DNA of 64,000 nucleotides from Oxalobacteraceae bacterium AB_14 (GCA_000381565.1 KB906725.1:935785-999784), one strand, 5' to 3'; positions 45,825-54,954 are shown, counted from the first letter of the stretch. The notes: generated by a model not told the origin, from the letters alone. Translations and numbers: made by a program.

Positions 45825-46145
45825 CTATATGGCGTGCAGCTCAGAAAAAACGCGAAAATTGGCCGCAAACTGTCGAACTCGGGACTCCTGCGGGTAACTA
45901 CTCTTTGCACCTGCAAAGGCCTGCCACATTGTCAGCTGGTCGAGTTCCGGCTCAGTGGTCTTCTCCACAATAGACGCCGGGCGAGCGATATATTGGGCGA
46001 CAAGATCCGGTTCTGAACGCATGAACGCCACCGGATCGAGCGCCTCCGGCATATCTGTCTTTTCTGCAACCACGCACGCTGGCGAGGGCAATGCGCCTTG
46101 TGGCAGTTCAAAGACTACATCGCCAACTTTAATACGATTTTGCAC
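45825..46145 (-). pseudogene. Small gene truncated by the insertion sequence; unrecognised product
   Basis: The frame begins MQNRIKVGDVVFELPQGALP and reads 87 residues to SSYPQE. It then runs into the IS terminal repeat, adding about 19 foreign residues before a stop. The first part has protein-like composition but I cannot name a family. It starts 12 bases after the stop of the small gene at 46373-46158 on the same strand, so the two were probably co-transcribed. The 3' end of the gene is not elsewhere in the window. Confidence 0.55.
45868..45883 (-). repeat. Right terminal inverted repeat of the insertion sequence
   Basis: AACTGTCGAACTCGGG, the exact complement of the left end. The truncated gene at 46145 reads into it. 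Confidence 0.75.
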
Positions 46146-46157
46146 TACATTGTTCCT

Positions 46158-46373
46158 TTAAGTTGGGTCGAGGTCCGTAGGAAAGCGGCTTGCTTCTAGC
46201 CATTCCGCTTCATCTAACCCTTCGATTTTCTCACGTCGATGCCAGGCTCGGTTCAAATGCGAAAAAACATGTCCGAGGTCGACACGTAGATTTACCTCGT
46301 CAAAGCCTACATCACTGCTCATATTGGATATCAACGCAGCCAAGTGTTCTTGGGCATCTTCAAGCTCGTACAT
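46158..46373 (-). CDS. Small hypothetical protein (71 residues)
   Basis: Begins MYELEDAQEHLAALISNM and contains LGHVFSHLNRAWHRR and ASRFPTDLDP. The H-L-N-R-A-W pattern followed by a FPTDL end resembles a widespread family of small uncharacterised bacterial proteins, but I cannot attach a function. The frame stays open upstream; I preferred this Met because earlier codons are antisense to a PAAR-type sequence. It pairs with the truncated gene downstream. It could be an immunity or accessory protein of a lost neighbouring system, which is speculation from its place beside a PAAR fragment. Confidence 0.5.
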   Translation of the reverse strand: MYELEDAQEHLAALISNMSSDVGFDEVNLRVDLGHVFSHLNRAWHRREKIEGLDEAEWLEASRFPTDLDPT

Positions 46374-46380
46374 GAGTGCT

Positions 46381-46557
46381 GCCCACGCAACCGTGGGGGA
46401 CATGGTGATGTGTCCACTGCCGGGGCATGGCGTAAGTGCCATCGTGGAAGGCGCGGCCACGTATCTAATCGGCGGGCGCATGGTCGCCTTGCATGGCCAC
46501 CGTGGCGCGTGTGGATGCAGCTTGATCGCCAGCCTGGTGTCAGCCACGCACGGATGA
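46381..46557 (+). pseudogene. PAAR-domain fragment (type VI secretion spike tip)
   Basis: The plus-strand frame reads TVGDMVMCPLPGHGVSAIVE, then GAATYLIGGRMVALHGHRGA, then CGCSLIASLVSATHG and a stop. The CPLPGHG, IVEG and ACG-LI pattern is that of the second half of a PAAR protein, which caps the type VI secretion spike. The first half is missing: upstream bases encode a different gene on the other strand. No start codon or ribosome-binding site belongs to it, so it is a remnant. Confidence 0.6.
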
Positions 46558-46681
46558 TGCCGCCGGCCGACGGTTCGGGAAGCCATGGAGGCGTTGCGGA
46601 TTCCAGGTGGGGCATGTTGGCCGTTACGCCGCAGAGCCTGTGGTAGTCTACAAGACCCGATTGTTCGCTGGAGTCGCGAAA

Positions 46682-47518
46682 ATGTTCTTCATGCCGCGGT
46701 TCGCCTGTTTTTTCGCTTGCATGCTGTTTGTCTCGCTCCCCGCGTTTGGCGAGGCTGAGCCGGCATCCGACGCCGCGCCGCTGGAATTGCGCATCGCGGT
46801 GCTGTCCGATGGCCATGCCACCTACTTCATCCGCCTGCTGGAAGAGTCTTTGCGCTTGATTCATCAACCTTGTCATCTCCACTTGGTGAAAGACATTCCT
46901 GCCCGTCGCATGTGGTGGATGCTGGGCAAAGGCGACATCAACCTCTTCTACGGTATGCGGACCAAGGATAAGGACAGCAAGGAACAGATCGTCCCGGTGC
47001 GTAACGCTTTAACCAATGGCTTGATCGGCCAGCGGGTGTTGTTGATACGCCCAGCCGATGCCGCAGTCTTTGCCCATGTCCAATCAGTGGACGATTTGAA
47101 GCGTACCAGGCTGATCGCCGGCTTCGGCGCCGGCTGGAACGATGCGAAAATATGGAGGACGGCGGGCTTGCCGCTGTATGAGCACGCCGCACCGTGGACC
47201 ACGATTTACGCGATGGTGGCGGCGGGAAACCGGCACGTCGACTATCTGCCGCGCGGCGTCATCGAGGTGACGAAAGAGGCGCGCGAACATCCGGAACTGG
47301 TGGTGGAACAGCACATGCTGATGGATTATCCAGGCGACTTTGGTTTCTACCTGGCGTCATCGGCCGCCGGCTACCGGCCCATCATCGAACGGGCTTTGAG
47401 AGAAGCGGAAACCACGGGGCTTAAAGCACGCCTGATCGAGGAGGCATTCGGCGCTGATATCAAGGCGCTGGGCCTGGATCGCCGCGTGCGTCTGCATCTT
47501 TCGGGCACCCCGGATTGA
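46682..47518 (+). CDS. Periplasmic substrate-binding-like protein
   Basis: 278 residues from the ATG at 46682 (GGAG 12 bases upstream); an upstream Met at 46607 would add a non-signal stretch. Residues 1-24 (FFMPRFACFFACMLFVSLPA) are a signal peptide. The mature part, ELRIAVLSDGHATYFIRLLEESL through DLKRTRLIAGFGAGWND to YLASSAAGYRPIIERAL, looks like a type 3 solute-binding fold. No transporter genes adjoin it, so it may be an orphan sensor or binding protein. The ligand is unknown. It is 42 bases upstream of the esterase gene on the same strand. Confidence 0.75.
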   Translation: MFFMPRFACFFACMLFVSLPAFGEAEPASDAAPLELRIAVLSDGHATYFIRLLEESLRLIHQPCHLHLVKDIPARRMWWMLGKGDINLFYGMRTKDKDSKEQIVPVRNALTNGLIGQRVLLIRPADAAVFAHVQSVDDLKRTRLIAGFGAGWNDAKIWRTAGLPLYEHAAPWTTIYAMVAAGNRHVDYLPRGVIEVTKEAREHPELVVEQHMLMDYPGDFGFYLASSAAGYRPIIERALREAETTGLKARLIEEAFGADIKALGLDRRVRLHLSGTPD

Positions 47519-47560
47519 GTGTCAAATCCAATTGAAAATATTGTTGCTGGAGACGTCTTG

Positions 47561-48631
47561 ATGAAGTTCAAAGCAGTGTTGATGGCGTTGTTGTTGGCCG
47601 GACAGGCGTTGGCCGGCGTGGCGGTCCAGCCGGACGACGCGCAGTTGCAGTACACCGGGCGCATCGATTTTGCCGACCGCGCGCGGCCCATGCTGTCGTG
47701 GCCCGGCACCAGCATTGAAGGCAACTTCAGCGGCGCCAGCCTGGCGCTCAAGCTGGACGACCAGCTGGGCAAGAACTTCTTCAACGTCTTCATCGATGGC
47801 GACCTGGCCAAGCCGGTGGTCATCGAAGCCGCGCAGGGCGGCAAGACGTACCCGGTGGCCAGCGGCCTGGGGCCGGGCGCGCACCGCTTCCTGATCACCA
47901 AGCGCACGGACGGCGAGGAGGGCGGCACGGTGTTCCAGGGCCTGGAGCTGGCCGATGGCGGCAAGCTGCTGCCGCCGCCGGCGCGCAAGCGGCGCCATAT
48001 CGAGTTCTTCGGCGACTCCATCACCACCGGCATGGGCAACGAGTCGCCGGACGACGGGCCGGACCATCTGCTGAAGGACAAGAACAACTTCATGTCCTAT
48101 TCGTCGATCACGGCGCGGGCGCTGGATGCGGAGGCGCACATCATCTCGCAAAGCGGCATCGGCGTGATGATCAGCTGGTTCCCTTTCACGATGCCGGATT
48201 TTTACGACCAGCTGAGCGCGGTCGGCAATAACGACAGCCGCTGGGATTTCACCTCGTGGACGCCGGATGTGGTGGTCATCAACCTGTTCCAGAACGACCG
48301 CTGGCTGATCGACCGCGAGCATCGCCTGTCGCCGGCGCCAGACGACGCGCAGCGCGTGCAGGCCTACCGCAGCTTCGTGCAGAAGCTGCGCGCGCTGTAT
48401 CCCAAGGCCTACATCGTGTGCGCGCTGGGCAGCATGGATGCGGTGCAGCAGGGCTCCAAATGGCCGGGCTATGTGCGCGCGGCGGTGGACCAGTTGCGGC
48501 AGGGCGGCGACCAGCGCATCGACACCATCGTGTTCCCGTGGACCGGCTTTGGCGGTCACCCGCGCGTCAAGCAGCACCAGGCCAATGCGGCGCAGCTGAC
48601 GGCGTTCATCCGCCAGAAAATGGGATGGTGA
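47561..48631 (+). CDS. Secreted SGNH/GDSL esterase, carbohydrate esterase family 2 type
   Basis: 356 residues from the ATG at 47561 (GGAG upstream). A GTG at 47519 would put 14 hydrophilic residues before the signal peptide and is less likely. Signal peptide: KAVLMALLLAGQALAGV. Residues about 25-130 form a jelly-roll-like domain (WPGTSIEGNFSGASLALKL), followed by an SGNH domain with GDSITTG (Ser153) and His333 in GFGGHP. CE2 enzymes remove acetyl groups from xylan or other polysaccharides. It sits with a substrate-binding protein upstream and a GH127 enzyme downstream, consistent with plant cell-wall use. Confidence 0.85.
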   Translation: MKFKAVLMALLLAGQALAGVAVQPDDAQLQYTGRIDFADRARPMLSWPGTSIEGNFSGASLALKLDDQLGKNFFNVFIDGDLAKPVVIEAAQGGKTYPVASGLGPGAHRFLITKRTDGEEGGTVFQGLELADGGKLLPPPARKRRHIEFFGDSITTGMGNESPDDGPDHLLKDKNNFMSYSSITARALDAEAHIISQSGIGVMISWFPFTMPDFYDQLSAVGNNDSRWDFTSWTPDVVVINLFQNDRWLIDREHRLSPAPDDAQRVQAYRSFVQKLRALYPKAYIVCALGSMDAVQQGSKWPGYVRAAVDQLRQGGDQRIDTIVFPWTGFGGHPRVKQHQANAAQLTAFIRQKMGW

Positions 48632-48717
48632 ACGGTTCGCGCCGGATTGTGCCGATTTCGTCATCCTTTTAGCGGCGGCATCACAAGACGGCCACCGGCT
48701 ATGCACGTACATTGATG

Positions 48718-48731
48718 GGTAACCGTTTACC
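48718..48731 (+). promoter_or_regulatory. LacI-type operator before the GH127 gene
   Basis: GGTAACCGTTTACC is a near-perfect dyad around a central CG, the usual layout of LacI/GalR-family sites. It ends 11 bases before the GH127 start codon, where a bound repressor would block transcription or initiation. No lacI-type gene lies in the window. Confidence 0.6.
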
Positions 48732-48742
48732 ATGAGGGACGT

Positions 48743-51091
48743 ATGCATCGTCGACAGATATTGCGGGGCGCCGCCGGCCTGGGTTTGCTCTCCGGCTGGA
48801 ACGCCAACGCCAACGCCAGCAGCGCCGCAGCCGGCGACGTTCCACCAACCGCCCAGGCGCTGCCGCTGTCGTCTGTCCGGCTGCTGCCCTCGGTCTACGC
48901 CGACGCGTTGCAAGCCAACCAGGCCTATCTGCTGCGCCTGAGCGCCGACCGCTTCCTGCACAACTACCACCGCTTCGCCGGCCTGCCGACCAAGGGCGCC
49001 ATCTATGGCGGCTGGGAGTCCGACACCATCGCCGGCGAGGGACTGGGCCACTATTTGTCCGCGTTGTCGCTGATGCACGCGCAAACCGGCAACCCGGCGC
49101 TGAAGCCGCGCATCGACTACATCGTCGCCGAACTGGCGCGCGTGCAGCAGGCGCATGGCGATGGCTATGCGGCGGGCTTCATGCGCAAGCGCCAGGACGG
49201 CACGCTGGTCGACGGCAAGGAAATCTTCCCGGAGATCATGCGCGGCGAGATCCGCTCGGCGGGCTTCGACCTGAACGGCTGCTGGGTGCCCTTGTACAAC
49301 TGGCACAAGGTCTTCGCCGGCCTGTTCGATGCGCAGACCCACGCCGGCAACGAGCAGGCGCTGCAGGTGGCGCTGCGGCTGGCGGTGTATATCGACCAGG
49401 TGTTCGCCGCGCTCAGCGATGAACAGGTGCAGCAGGTGCTGGCCTGCGAGCATGGCGGCATCAATGAAAGCTTTGCCGAGCTCTATGCGCGCACCGGCGA
49501 CAAGCGCTGGCTGGCGCTGGCGCAGCGGCTGTACCACGCCAAGGTGTTGCTGCCGCTCACGCAAGGCCGCGACGAACTGGCCAACCTGCACGCCAACACG
49601 CAGATCCCCAAGCTGATCGGCCTGGCGCGCCTGCACGAGCTGACCGGCCGCCGCAGCGACGCCGACGCCGTCGGCTTCTTCTGGAAGCGCGTCACCCAGC
49701 ACCACAGCTACGTCATCGGCGGCAACGGCGACCGCGAATACTTCTCCGCACCGGACAGCATCGCCGCCCACATCACCGAGCAGACCTGCGAAGCCTGCGC
49801 CAGCTACAACATGCTGAAGATGACGCGCCACCTCTACAGCTGGGCGCCCGATGCCGCTTACTTCGACTACTACGAGCGCACGCATTTGAACCATATCCTC
49901 GCGCACCAGAATCCGCGCACCGGCATGTTCACGTACATGACGCCGTTGATGTCCGGCGTGGCGCGGGAATATTCCAGCGAGGAGCATGACTTCTGGTGCT
50001 GCGTCCTGTCCGGCATGGAAAGCCACGCCAAGCATGGCGATTCGATCTATTGGGAGAACGGCGACACGCTGTTCGTCAATCTGTACATTCCATCGACGGT
50101 GCAGTGGAAGGCTGCGCGGCTGGAGCTGAACACGCGCTATCCATACGAGGGCGAGATCGAACTCAAGGTGCGCCGCCTGGCGGGGCCGCGCCATTTCACG
50201 CTGGCGCTGCGCATTCCGTCATGGGCCAGCGGCCATCAGGTGCTGGTCAATGGCAAGCCGCAGACCGCCAGCAAGCAAAAGGGCTACTTGCTGCTGCGCC
50301 GGCGCTGGCGCGCGGGCGACAGCGTGCGCCTGTCGCTGCCGCTGGCCTTGCGGCTGGAAGCGACGGCCGGCAACGAGCATGTGGTGGCGCTGCTGCGTGG
50401 TCCGATGGTGCTGGCGGCGGACCTGGGCGCGGCCGACAAGCCGTTTGGCGGACTGGCGCCGGCGCTGGTGGGCGCCGACATCCTGGCCTCGTTTGCGCTC
50501 GCGGACCAGGCACAGGCCGTGTACCGCAGCGTGGGCAGCGGGCGGCCGGGCGACATGAAGTTTGCGCCCTTCTTCTCGCAGTACGAGCGGCGCGCGGCGG
50601 TGTACTTCAATGTCTACACGGAGGCCGAATGGGCCGCGTCGGAAGTCGTCTTTCGCAAGGAGGAGGCGCGCCTCAAGGACCTGGCCGCGCGCTCGGTGGA
50701 TGTCATGCACCTGGGGGAAATGCAGCCTGAGCGCGATCACGACCTGCAATCGGACATCTCCTATCCGGTTGCCTACCGTGGCCGCAACGGACGCGATGCC
50801 CGCACCGGCGGCTATTTCAGCTTCCGCATGAAGTGCGCCGAAGGCCCGCTGCTGCTGCAGGCGAGCTACTGGGGCGAGGAGCGCAACCGCGATTTCCACA
50901 TCAGTATCGACGGCGTACGGATTGCACGCGTCAAGCTCGATGGCGGCAGTCCGGGCCTGTTCATCGACCGGGAATATCCGGTGCCCGAGCGCCTCACCAA
51001 CGGCAAGGGCAGCGTGCTGGTGCGCTTCGATCCGGAGCCGGGCCACACGGCGGGGCCGGTGTTCGGCGTCAGGCTGACCACGCTTCCATGA
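48743..51091 (+). CDS. Glycoside hydrolase family 127, probable beta-L-arabinofuranosidase, Tat-exported
   Basis: 782 residues. The N-terminus MHRRQILRGAAGLGLL is a twin-arginine signal. The catalytic (alpha/alpha)6 domain (about 50-520) carries the GH127 zinc/catalytic set: Glu350 and Cys352 (EACASYNMLK) and Cys419-Cys420 (FWCCVLSG). It is followed by beta-sandwich domains, with a C-terminal module (about 650-780) containing YFSFRMKCAEGPLLLQASYW. Such enzymes release L-arabinofuranose from arabinan- or hydroxyproline-linked sugars using a cysteine nucleophile. The ribosome-binding site is GAGGGA. A LacI-type operator lies just upstream, so expression is probably sugar-induced. Confidence 0.92.
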   Translation: MHRRQILRGAAGLGLLSGWNANANASSAAAGDVPPTAQALPLSSVRLLPSVYADALQANQAYLLRLSADRFLHNYHRFAGLPTKGAIYGGWESDTIAGEGLGHYLSALSLMHAQTGNPALKPRIDYIVAELARVQQAHGDGYAAGFMRKRQDGTLVDGKEIFPEIMRGEIRSAGFDLNGCWVPLYNWHKVFAGLFDAQTHAGNEQALQVALRLAVYIDQVFAALSDEQVQQVLACEHGGINESFAELYARTGDKRWLALAQRLYHAKVLLPLTQGRDELANLHANTQIPKLIGLARLHELTGRRSDADAVGFFWKRVTQHHSYVIGGNGDREYFSAPDSIAAHITEQTCEACASYNMLKMTRHLYSWAPDAAYFDYYERTHLNHILAHQNPRTGMFTYMTPLMSGVAREYSSEEHDFWCCVLSGMESHAKHGDSIYWENGDTLFVNLYIPSTVQWKAARLELNTRYPYEGEIELKVRRLAGPRHFTLALRIPSWASGHQVLVNGKPQTASKQKGYLLLRRRWRAGDSVRLSLPLALRLEATAGNEHVVALLRGPMVLAADLGAADKPFGGLAPALVGADILASFALADQAQAVYRSVGSGRPGDMKFAPFFSQYERRAAVYFNVYTEAEWAASEVVFRKEEARLKDLAARSVDVMHLGEMQPERDHDLQSDISYPVAYRGRNGRDARTGGYFSFRMKCAEGPLLLQASYWGEERNRDFHISIDGVRIARVKLDGGSPGLFIDREYPVPERLTNGKGSVLVRFDPEPGHTAGPVFGVRLTTLP

Positions 51092-51202
51092 CAGCGTGAA
51101 CCGCGGTTTCCCGGCGTCTATCTTCCGGCACATGCGCATCCATGAGGGCGTCTCCAGAATGCAGGCTGGTTCATTGCCGAACCGCCTCATTCAGGAGACA
51201 CC

Positions 51203-52789
51203 ATGGACAAGACAGGCTGCACTCTCATACTCGCGGCGCTGGCCGCGCTGCTCGGCGGCTGCGGTAGTGGTAGTAGCGCACCGGTAGCGGCCACGCCGCC
51301 GGCCACCTCGGCGCCGCTTACGCCCACCGTGCCCAGCGCGCCCACCGGCGTGGCCGATACCTCCGGCGCGCGCGGCGCCTTGCTGCTCAATCCGCCGCCG
51401 TTGGAGCAGTCGCTCGACCCCGCCGGCCTGACGCAGGCGCTGGGCCGGCTCGGCACGGCGGGCGCGCAAATCCTGACCGCCGCCGGCCAGCCCAAGTGCA
51501 GCGTCGATTTCCATCACTTCGAATACAGCACCGTCGGCGCGGCCGGCGAAACCACCACCGCCTCCGGCTCGCTGATGGTGCCGAACGGCGCCGATCCCGC
51601 CTGCAGCGGCAAGCGTCCGCTGCTGATGTACGGCCACGGCAGCTCGGCGCTGCGCAACGTCCGCCTGGGCGACCTGACGCCGGGCGCGCCGTATGCCGAA
51701 ACCAGCGCCACCGCCGCCGCGCTGTACGCGGCGCAGGGCTACATCGTGATCGCGCCCAACTATGCCGGCTACGACACCTCGACCCTGAGTTACCACCCGC
51801 ACCAGGTGGCCGAGCAGCAGGCCAAGGACATGATCGACGCGCTCACCGCGGCCCGCAAAGCCTTCGCCAAGCTGCCGCACCCGGTCGAGGAGAATGGCAA
51901 ACTGTTCCTGACTGGCCACTCCGAAGGCGGCTTCGTGACGATGGCCACGCACCGCGCCATGCAGGCGGCCGGCATCAGCGTCACGGCGGCGGCGCCGATG
52001 AGCGGCCGCTACGCCGAAAGCGCCAGCTACGAAGCCACGCTCGGCTCGGCCGATGCGCAGCGCGGCCTGACCCAGCTCTACGGCATCGGCATGCTGGAAT
52101 TCCCGCTGCAGTTCACCGCCTGGCAGAAGGCCTACGGCAATCTGTACGCGGCGCCGACCGAGCTGTACCAGCCCGGCTACGCGGCGGCTATGGAGACGCT
52201 GGCGCCGACCCTGGTGCCGGTCGCCACGCTGATCGCGACCGGCAAGCTGCCGCCGCATCTGCTGGCCAACGACATGCCGGGCTACGCCAGCCTGCCGGCG
52301 GCCGAGCAGGCCGCGTATGGCACGCCGGCGCAGAGCCTGCTGCAGTCGGGCTACGTGGCGGCGCTGCTCGACGATATCGCCGCCCATCCTTGCCCGGCCA
52401 CGTCGGCCGTGGCGCCGCTGGACTGCGCCTCCCGCCATCCGATGCGCAACGCCTGGTTCAAGAACGACCTGCGCACCTGGGTGCCGACCGCGCCGGTGCT
52501 GATGTGCGGCGGCCACGGCGACCCCAAGGTGCCGTTCTTCAACGCCACGCTGACCCAGGCCTACTTCAACGCCCACGGCGTCGGCGCCGGCCTGGTGACG
52601 GTGCTCGACGTCGATACGCCGCCGCTGGCCGGCGACCCCTACGCCGGCGCCAAGAACCTGTTCGCGGAGGCCCGCCGGCTGGTGGTCGCCGCGCATGGCA
52701 ATCCCGACGACCCGGCCAACTACCACGGCTACATGGCCTTCGCCGGCTGCAACGTGGCGGCGCGCGATTTCTTCAAGGCTTACCAGTAG
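51203..52789 (+). CDS. Secreted lipoprotein alpha/beta-hydrolase (lipase/esterase-like)
   Basis: 528 residues with a lipobox (LLGGC, Cys20) after a short signal, then a Ser/Thr/Pro-rich linker. The hydrolase core has MYGHGSSAL, YIVIAPNYAGYDTS, the nucleophile elbow GHSEGG (Ser240), and a C-terminal CGGHGDPKVPFFN that probably holds the acidic residue. It resembles secretory lipases and feruloyl-type esterases, but the substrate cannot be fixed. A strong AGGAGA ribosome-binding site precedes the ATG. It is convergent with the next gene, 16 bases away. Confidence 0.85.
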   Translation: MDKTGCTLILAALAALLGGCGSGSSAPVAATPPATSAPLTPTVPSAPTGVADTSGARGALLLNPPPLEQSLDPAGLTQALGRLGTAGAQILTAAGQPKCSVDFHHFEYSTVGAAGETTTASGSLMVPNGADPACSGKRPLLMYGHGSSALRNVRLGDLTPGAPYAETSATAAALYAAQGYIVIAPNYAGYDTSTLSYHPHQVAEQQAKDMIDALTAARKAFAKLPHPVEENGKLFLTGHSEGGFVTMATHRAMQAAGISVTAAAPMSGRYAESASYEATLGSADAQRGLTQLYGIGMLEFPLQFTAWQKAYGNLYAAPTELYQPGYAAAMETLAPTLVPVATLIATGKLPPHLLANDMPGYASLPAAEQAAYGTPAQSLLQSGYVAALLDDIAAHPCPATSAVAPLDCASRHPMRNAWFKNDLRTWVPTAPVLMCGGHGDPKVPFFNATLTQAYFNAHGVGAGLVTVLDVDTPPLAGDPYAGAKNLFAEARRLVVAAHGNPDDPANYHGYMAFAGCNVAARDFFKAYQ

Positions 52790-52805
52790 GCGGCGGGGCC
52801 GGCCC

Positions 52806-53531
52806 TCAGTCGTACAGCGTGCCGATGGCCAGCGGCGCGCTGAGCGTCTGGATCTTGCCGCGCTGCGGCCAGTCGGCAAAGCGGTACAGCGCCACCTTGT
52901 AGATGCCCATCGAATTGCCTTCGAACGGATGGGCGTCGACCAGCGGCAAGGCGCCGCCGGGGCCGTCGGTCTGGATGCGCACCTCCGGCGCGGTGCCGGC
53001 CGGATAGACGAACTTGATGCCCAGGCACTGCTTGCCGGACAGGCGCATGCGGTAGCCCGATTCGCGCTGCGCGCCGATCAGCTGTTCGCAGGCGGCGCGC
53101 AGCTCGGCCAGGTCGTAGACGCCGTCGGCGTGCTCGCGGATCGAATAGCGGCCGCTGAAGTAGTAACTGCCTTTCTGCCGGTTCAGGCGCAGCACGGCGT
53201 CGTCCTGGTAGGCTTGCTTGAGCATGGGCAGCTCGGCGCGGCCGATGGCGTCGACCGCGATGGTGGCGTCGGTCTTCTCGCCCACCAGGTGCAGGCTCAG
53301 GCCGTCGAGCGGGGTGGCCGGGTCGAGCGGGCGGATCTGCATGTGGGCCTGGATCAGCGGCCGGCTGCGGGTGTAGTAGGCGAAGAAGGCGGCCGCCTTG
53401 TAGGCGTGGCGGTAGCTGTTCCACTCCGAGTCGCGCTCGGCGCTGATGACCACGTGGGGATCGTCGCCGGCGCCGGCGGCGGTGGCGGCCAGCGGCAGCA
53501 GGACGGCGAGCCATAACGGCAGTGTTTTCAT
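52806..53531 (-). CDS. Secreted hypothetical protein
   Basis: 241 residues with a clear signal peptide (KTLPLWLAVLLPLAATAAGA). The mature part is mixed alpha/beta with YRHAYKAAAFFAYYTRSRPL near its start and a single conserved-looking Cys pair. The middle YYFSGRYSIREHADGVYDL suggests a small periplasmic domain. I cannot place it confidently in a family. It is divergent from the two-component operon at 53701 and convergent with the lipoprotein gene. Confidence 0.75.
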   Translation of the reverse strand: MKTLPLWLAVLLPLAATAAGAGDDPHVVISAERDSEWNSYRHAYKAAAFFAYYTRSRPLIQAHMQIRPLDPATPLDGLSLHLVGEKTDATIAVDAIGRAELPMLKQAYQDDAVLRLNRQKGSYYFSGRYSIREHADGVYDLAELRAACEQLIGAQRESGYRMRLSGKQCLGIKFVYPAGTAPEVRIQTDGPGGALPLVDAHPFEGNSMGIYKVALYRFADWPQRGKIQTLSAPLAIGTLYD

Positions 53532-53700
53532 CGGCGGACGCGGACGCGAGTTCAGGGACTGCCGATTCTAGGTCAAAGCGCGGCCGCGCGCTCATCGGCG
53601 AGCGCCTGTGCGTGGGGGAAATGCCACATGACTTCCGACACTGTCGTTGCCCGGTGGCCTCGCGTATCATGGCCCGACTCATGCTCCCGCCAGGAACCCC

Positions 53701-54954
53701 ATGTTGCATCGCTTCAAGAACAATCTGATCGGCATTATCGGCCTGCTGGGCTGCGTGGTCGGCGGCGCGCTCGACATCATTCATTTCCGCCTCAGCGGCG
53801 TCAAGACCGATATGCCGCTGGGCCAGCTCGCGTTGTGGATCGCCAGCGGGTTCACGCCGGCGCCGTCGGCGATCCGCGCCGGCACCGACCGCGACGAGCT
53901 GACCGTGCTGCTGTTCCTGATCGCCTACGTGGCGCTGATGGTGCTGTTCGGGCTGCTGTTCTGGCTGCGCACCGGCAGCGCCGCCGCGCGGCGCCCGGCC
54001 TGGCAGGGCCGGGCGATGCTGGCGGCGCAGATGGCGATCGCGCTCAGTTATCCGCATTCCCTGCTGTACCTGGTGGCCGCCGAGCTGGGCCTGGTGCTGG
54101 GCCTGCGCAGCGGCCTGCGCTGGCTGGCGCTGCAAGTGCTGCTGCTGGTGCTGCTGGTGCTGGCGCCGCTGCCCGGCAACGACAGCACCCGCAGCGACGG
54201 CTGGGTGCGCGAAGTGCTGCTGGAACTGGGCACGATGGCGCTGTGGCAGGGCATTGCCTTCGGCATCGGCCACATGGCGGCGGTCGAGCGCCGCGGCCGC
54301 ATCGAACTGGCGGCCGCCAACGGCGAGCTGCGCGCCACCCAGCTGCTGCTGGCCGACACGGTGCGCTCGGCCGAGCGGCTGCGCATCGCGCGCGACCTGC
54401 ACGACATCGTCGGCCACCACCTGACCGCGCTCAACCTGCACCTGGACCTGTCGCTGCGCCAGTCGGGCGCGGCCGTGCCGCCGGCGCTGGCCACCGCGCG
54501 CGCGCTGGCGCAGGGCTTGCTGGCCGAGGTCAGGGTGGTGGTCGGCAGCGAGCGCGGCATGCAGCGCATCGATCTGCGCGAGGCGCTGGCCGCCCTGTGC
54601 GCCGGCATACCGCAGCCGCGCATCGCGCTGCGCTTCGCGCCGGGGCTGGAGATCGCCTCGCCGGCCGTGGCCCACACGCTGTTCTGCTGCGTGCAGGAGG
54701 CGATCAGCAACGCCGTGCGGCACGCCGCCGCCGGCCGGCTGGACATCGAGCTGGCGCGCGCCGACGACGGCGTCTCGGTGCTGCTGCGCATCGAGGACGA
54801 CGGCGCCGGCAGCCGCGCGACAGCAGAGGGCAACGGCCTGCGCGGCATGCGCGAGCGGCTGGCGCTGCTGGGCGGCGAGCTCAAGGCCGGCAACCGGCCG
54901 CGGCGCGGCTTCGGCATGGAAATCGTGCTGCCGGCCGGCGCGGTGGCGGCATGA
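53701..54954 (+). CDS. NarL/LytS-style membrane sensor histidine kinase (HisKA_3)
   Basis: 417 residues from the ATG at 53701 (AGGA upstream); an in-frame start at 53647 would add 18 atypical residues. Membrane helices occupy about 10-190. The phosphoacceptor motif is RIARDLHDIVGHH with His234, and the ATPase region has EAISNAVRHA and GNGLRGMRERLALLGG. This kinase type phosphorylates a NarL/FixJ regulator, here encoded immediately downstream with a 4-bp overlap. The signal is unknown, but co-location with a MipA-type outer membrane protein suggests envelope sensing. Confidence 0.93.
   Translation: MLHRFKNNLIGIIGLLGCVVGGALDIIHFRLSGVKTDMPLGQLALWIASGFTPAPSAIRAGTDRDELTVLLFLIAYVALMVLFGLLFWLRTGSAAARRPAWQGRAMLAAQMAIALSYPHSLLYLVAAELGLVLGLRSGLRWLALQVLLLVLLVLAPLPGNDSTRSDGWVREVLLELGTMALWQGIAFGIGHMAAVERRGRIELAAANGELRATQLLLADTVRSAERLRIARDLHDIVGHHLTALNLHLDLSLRQSGAAVPPALATARALAQGLLAEVRVVVGSERGMQRIDLREALAALCAGIPQPRIALRFAPGLEIASPAVAHTLFCCVQEAISNAVRHAAAGRLDIELARADDGVSVLLRIEDDGAGSRATAEGNGLRGMRERLALLGGELKAGNRPRRGFGMEIVLPAGAVAA

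Larger units (their letters stand above)
43954..45883 (-). mobile_element. IS1634-family insertion sequence, apparently complete
   Basis: A single long transposase gene (45712-44018) is bounded by a 16-bp perfect terminal inverted repeat: CCCGAGTTCGACAGTT at 43954-43969 and its complement at 45868-45883. The total of about 1.93 kb fits the family. No target-site duplication is seen: the flanks are GGTCA on the left and ACTCC on the right. The left flank is tniB and the right flank an unrelated truncated gene. Together these point to a deletion or recombination next to the element after insertion. Confidence 0.78.

Noticed and set aside
46158..46586. Full 142-codon frame as one gene
   Set aside because: The first 70 codons are antisense to the PAAR remnant and unlike a protein start; the Met at 46373 begins the protein-like part.
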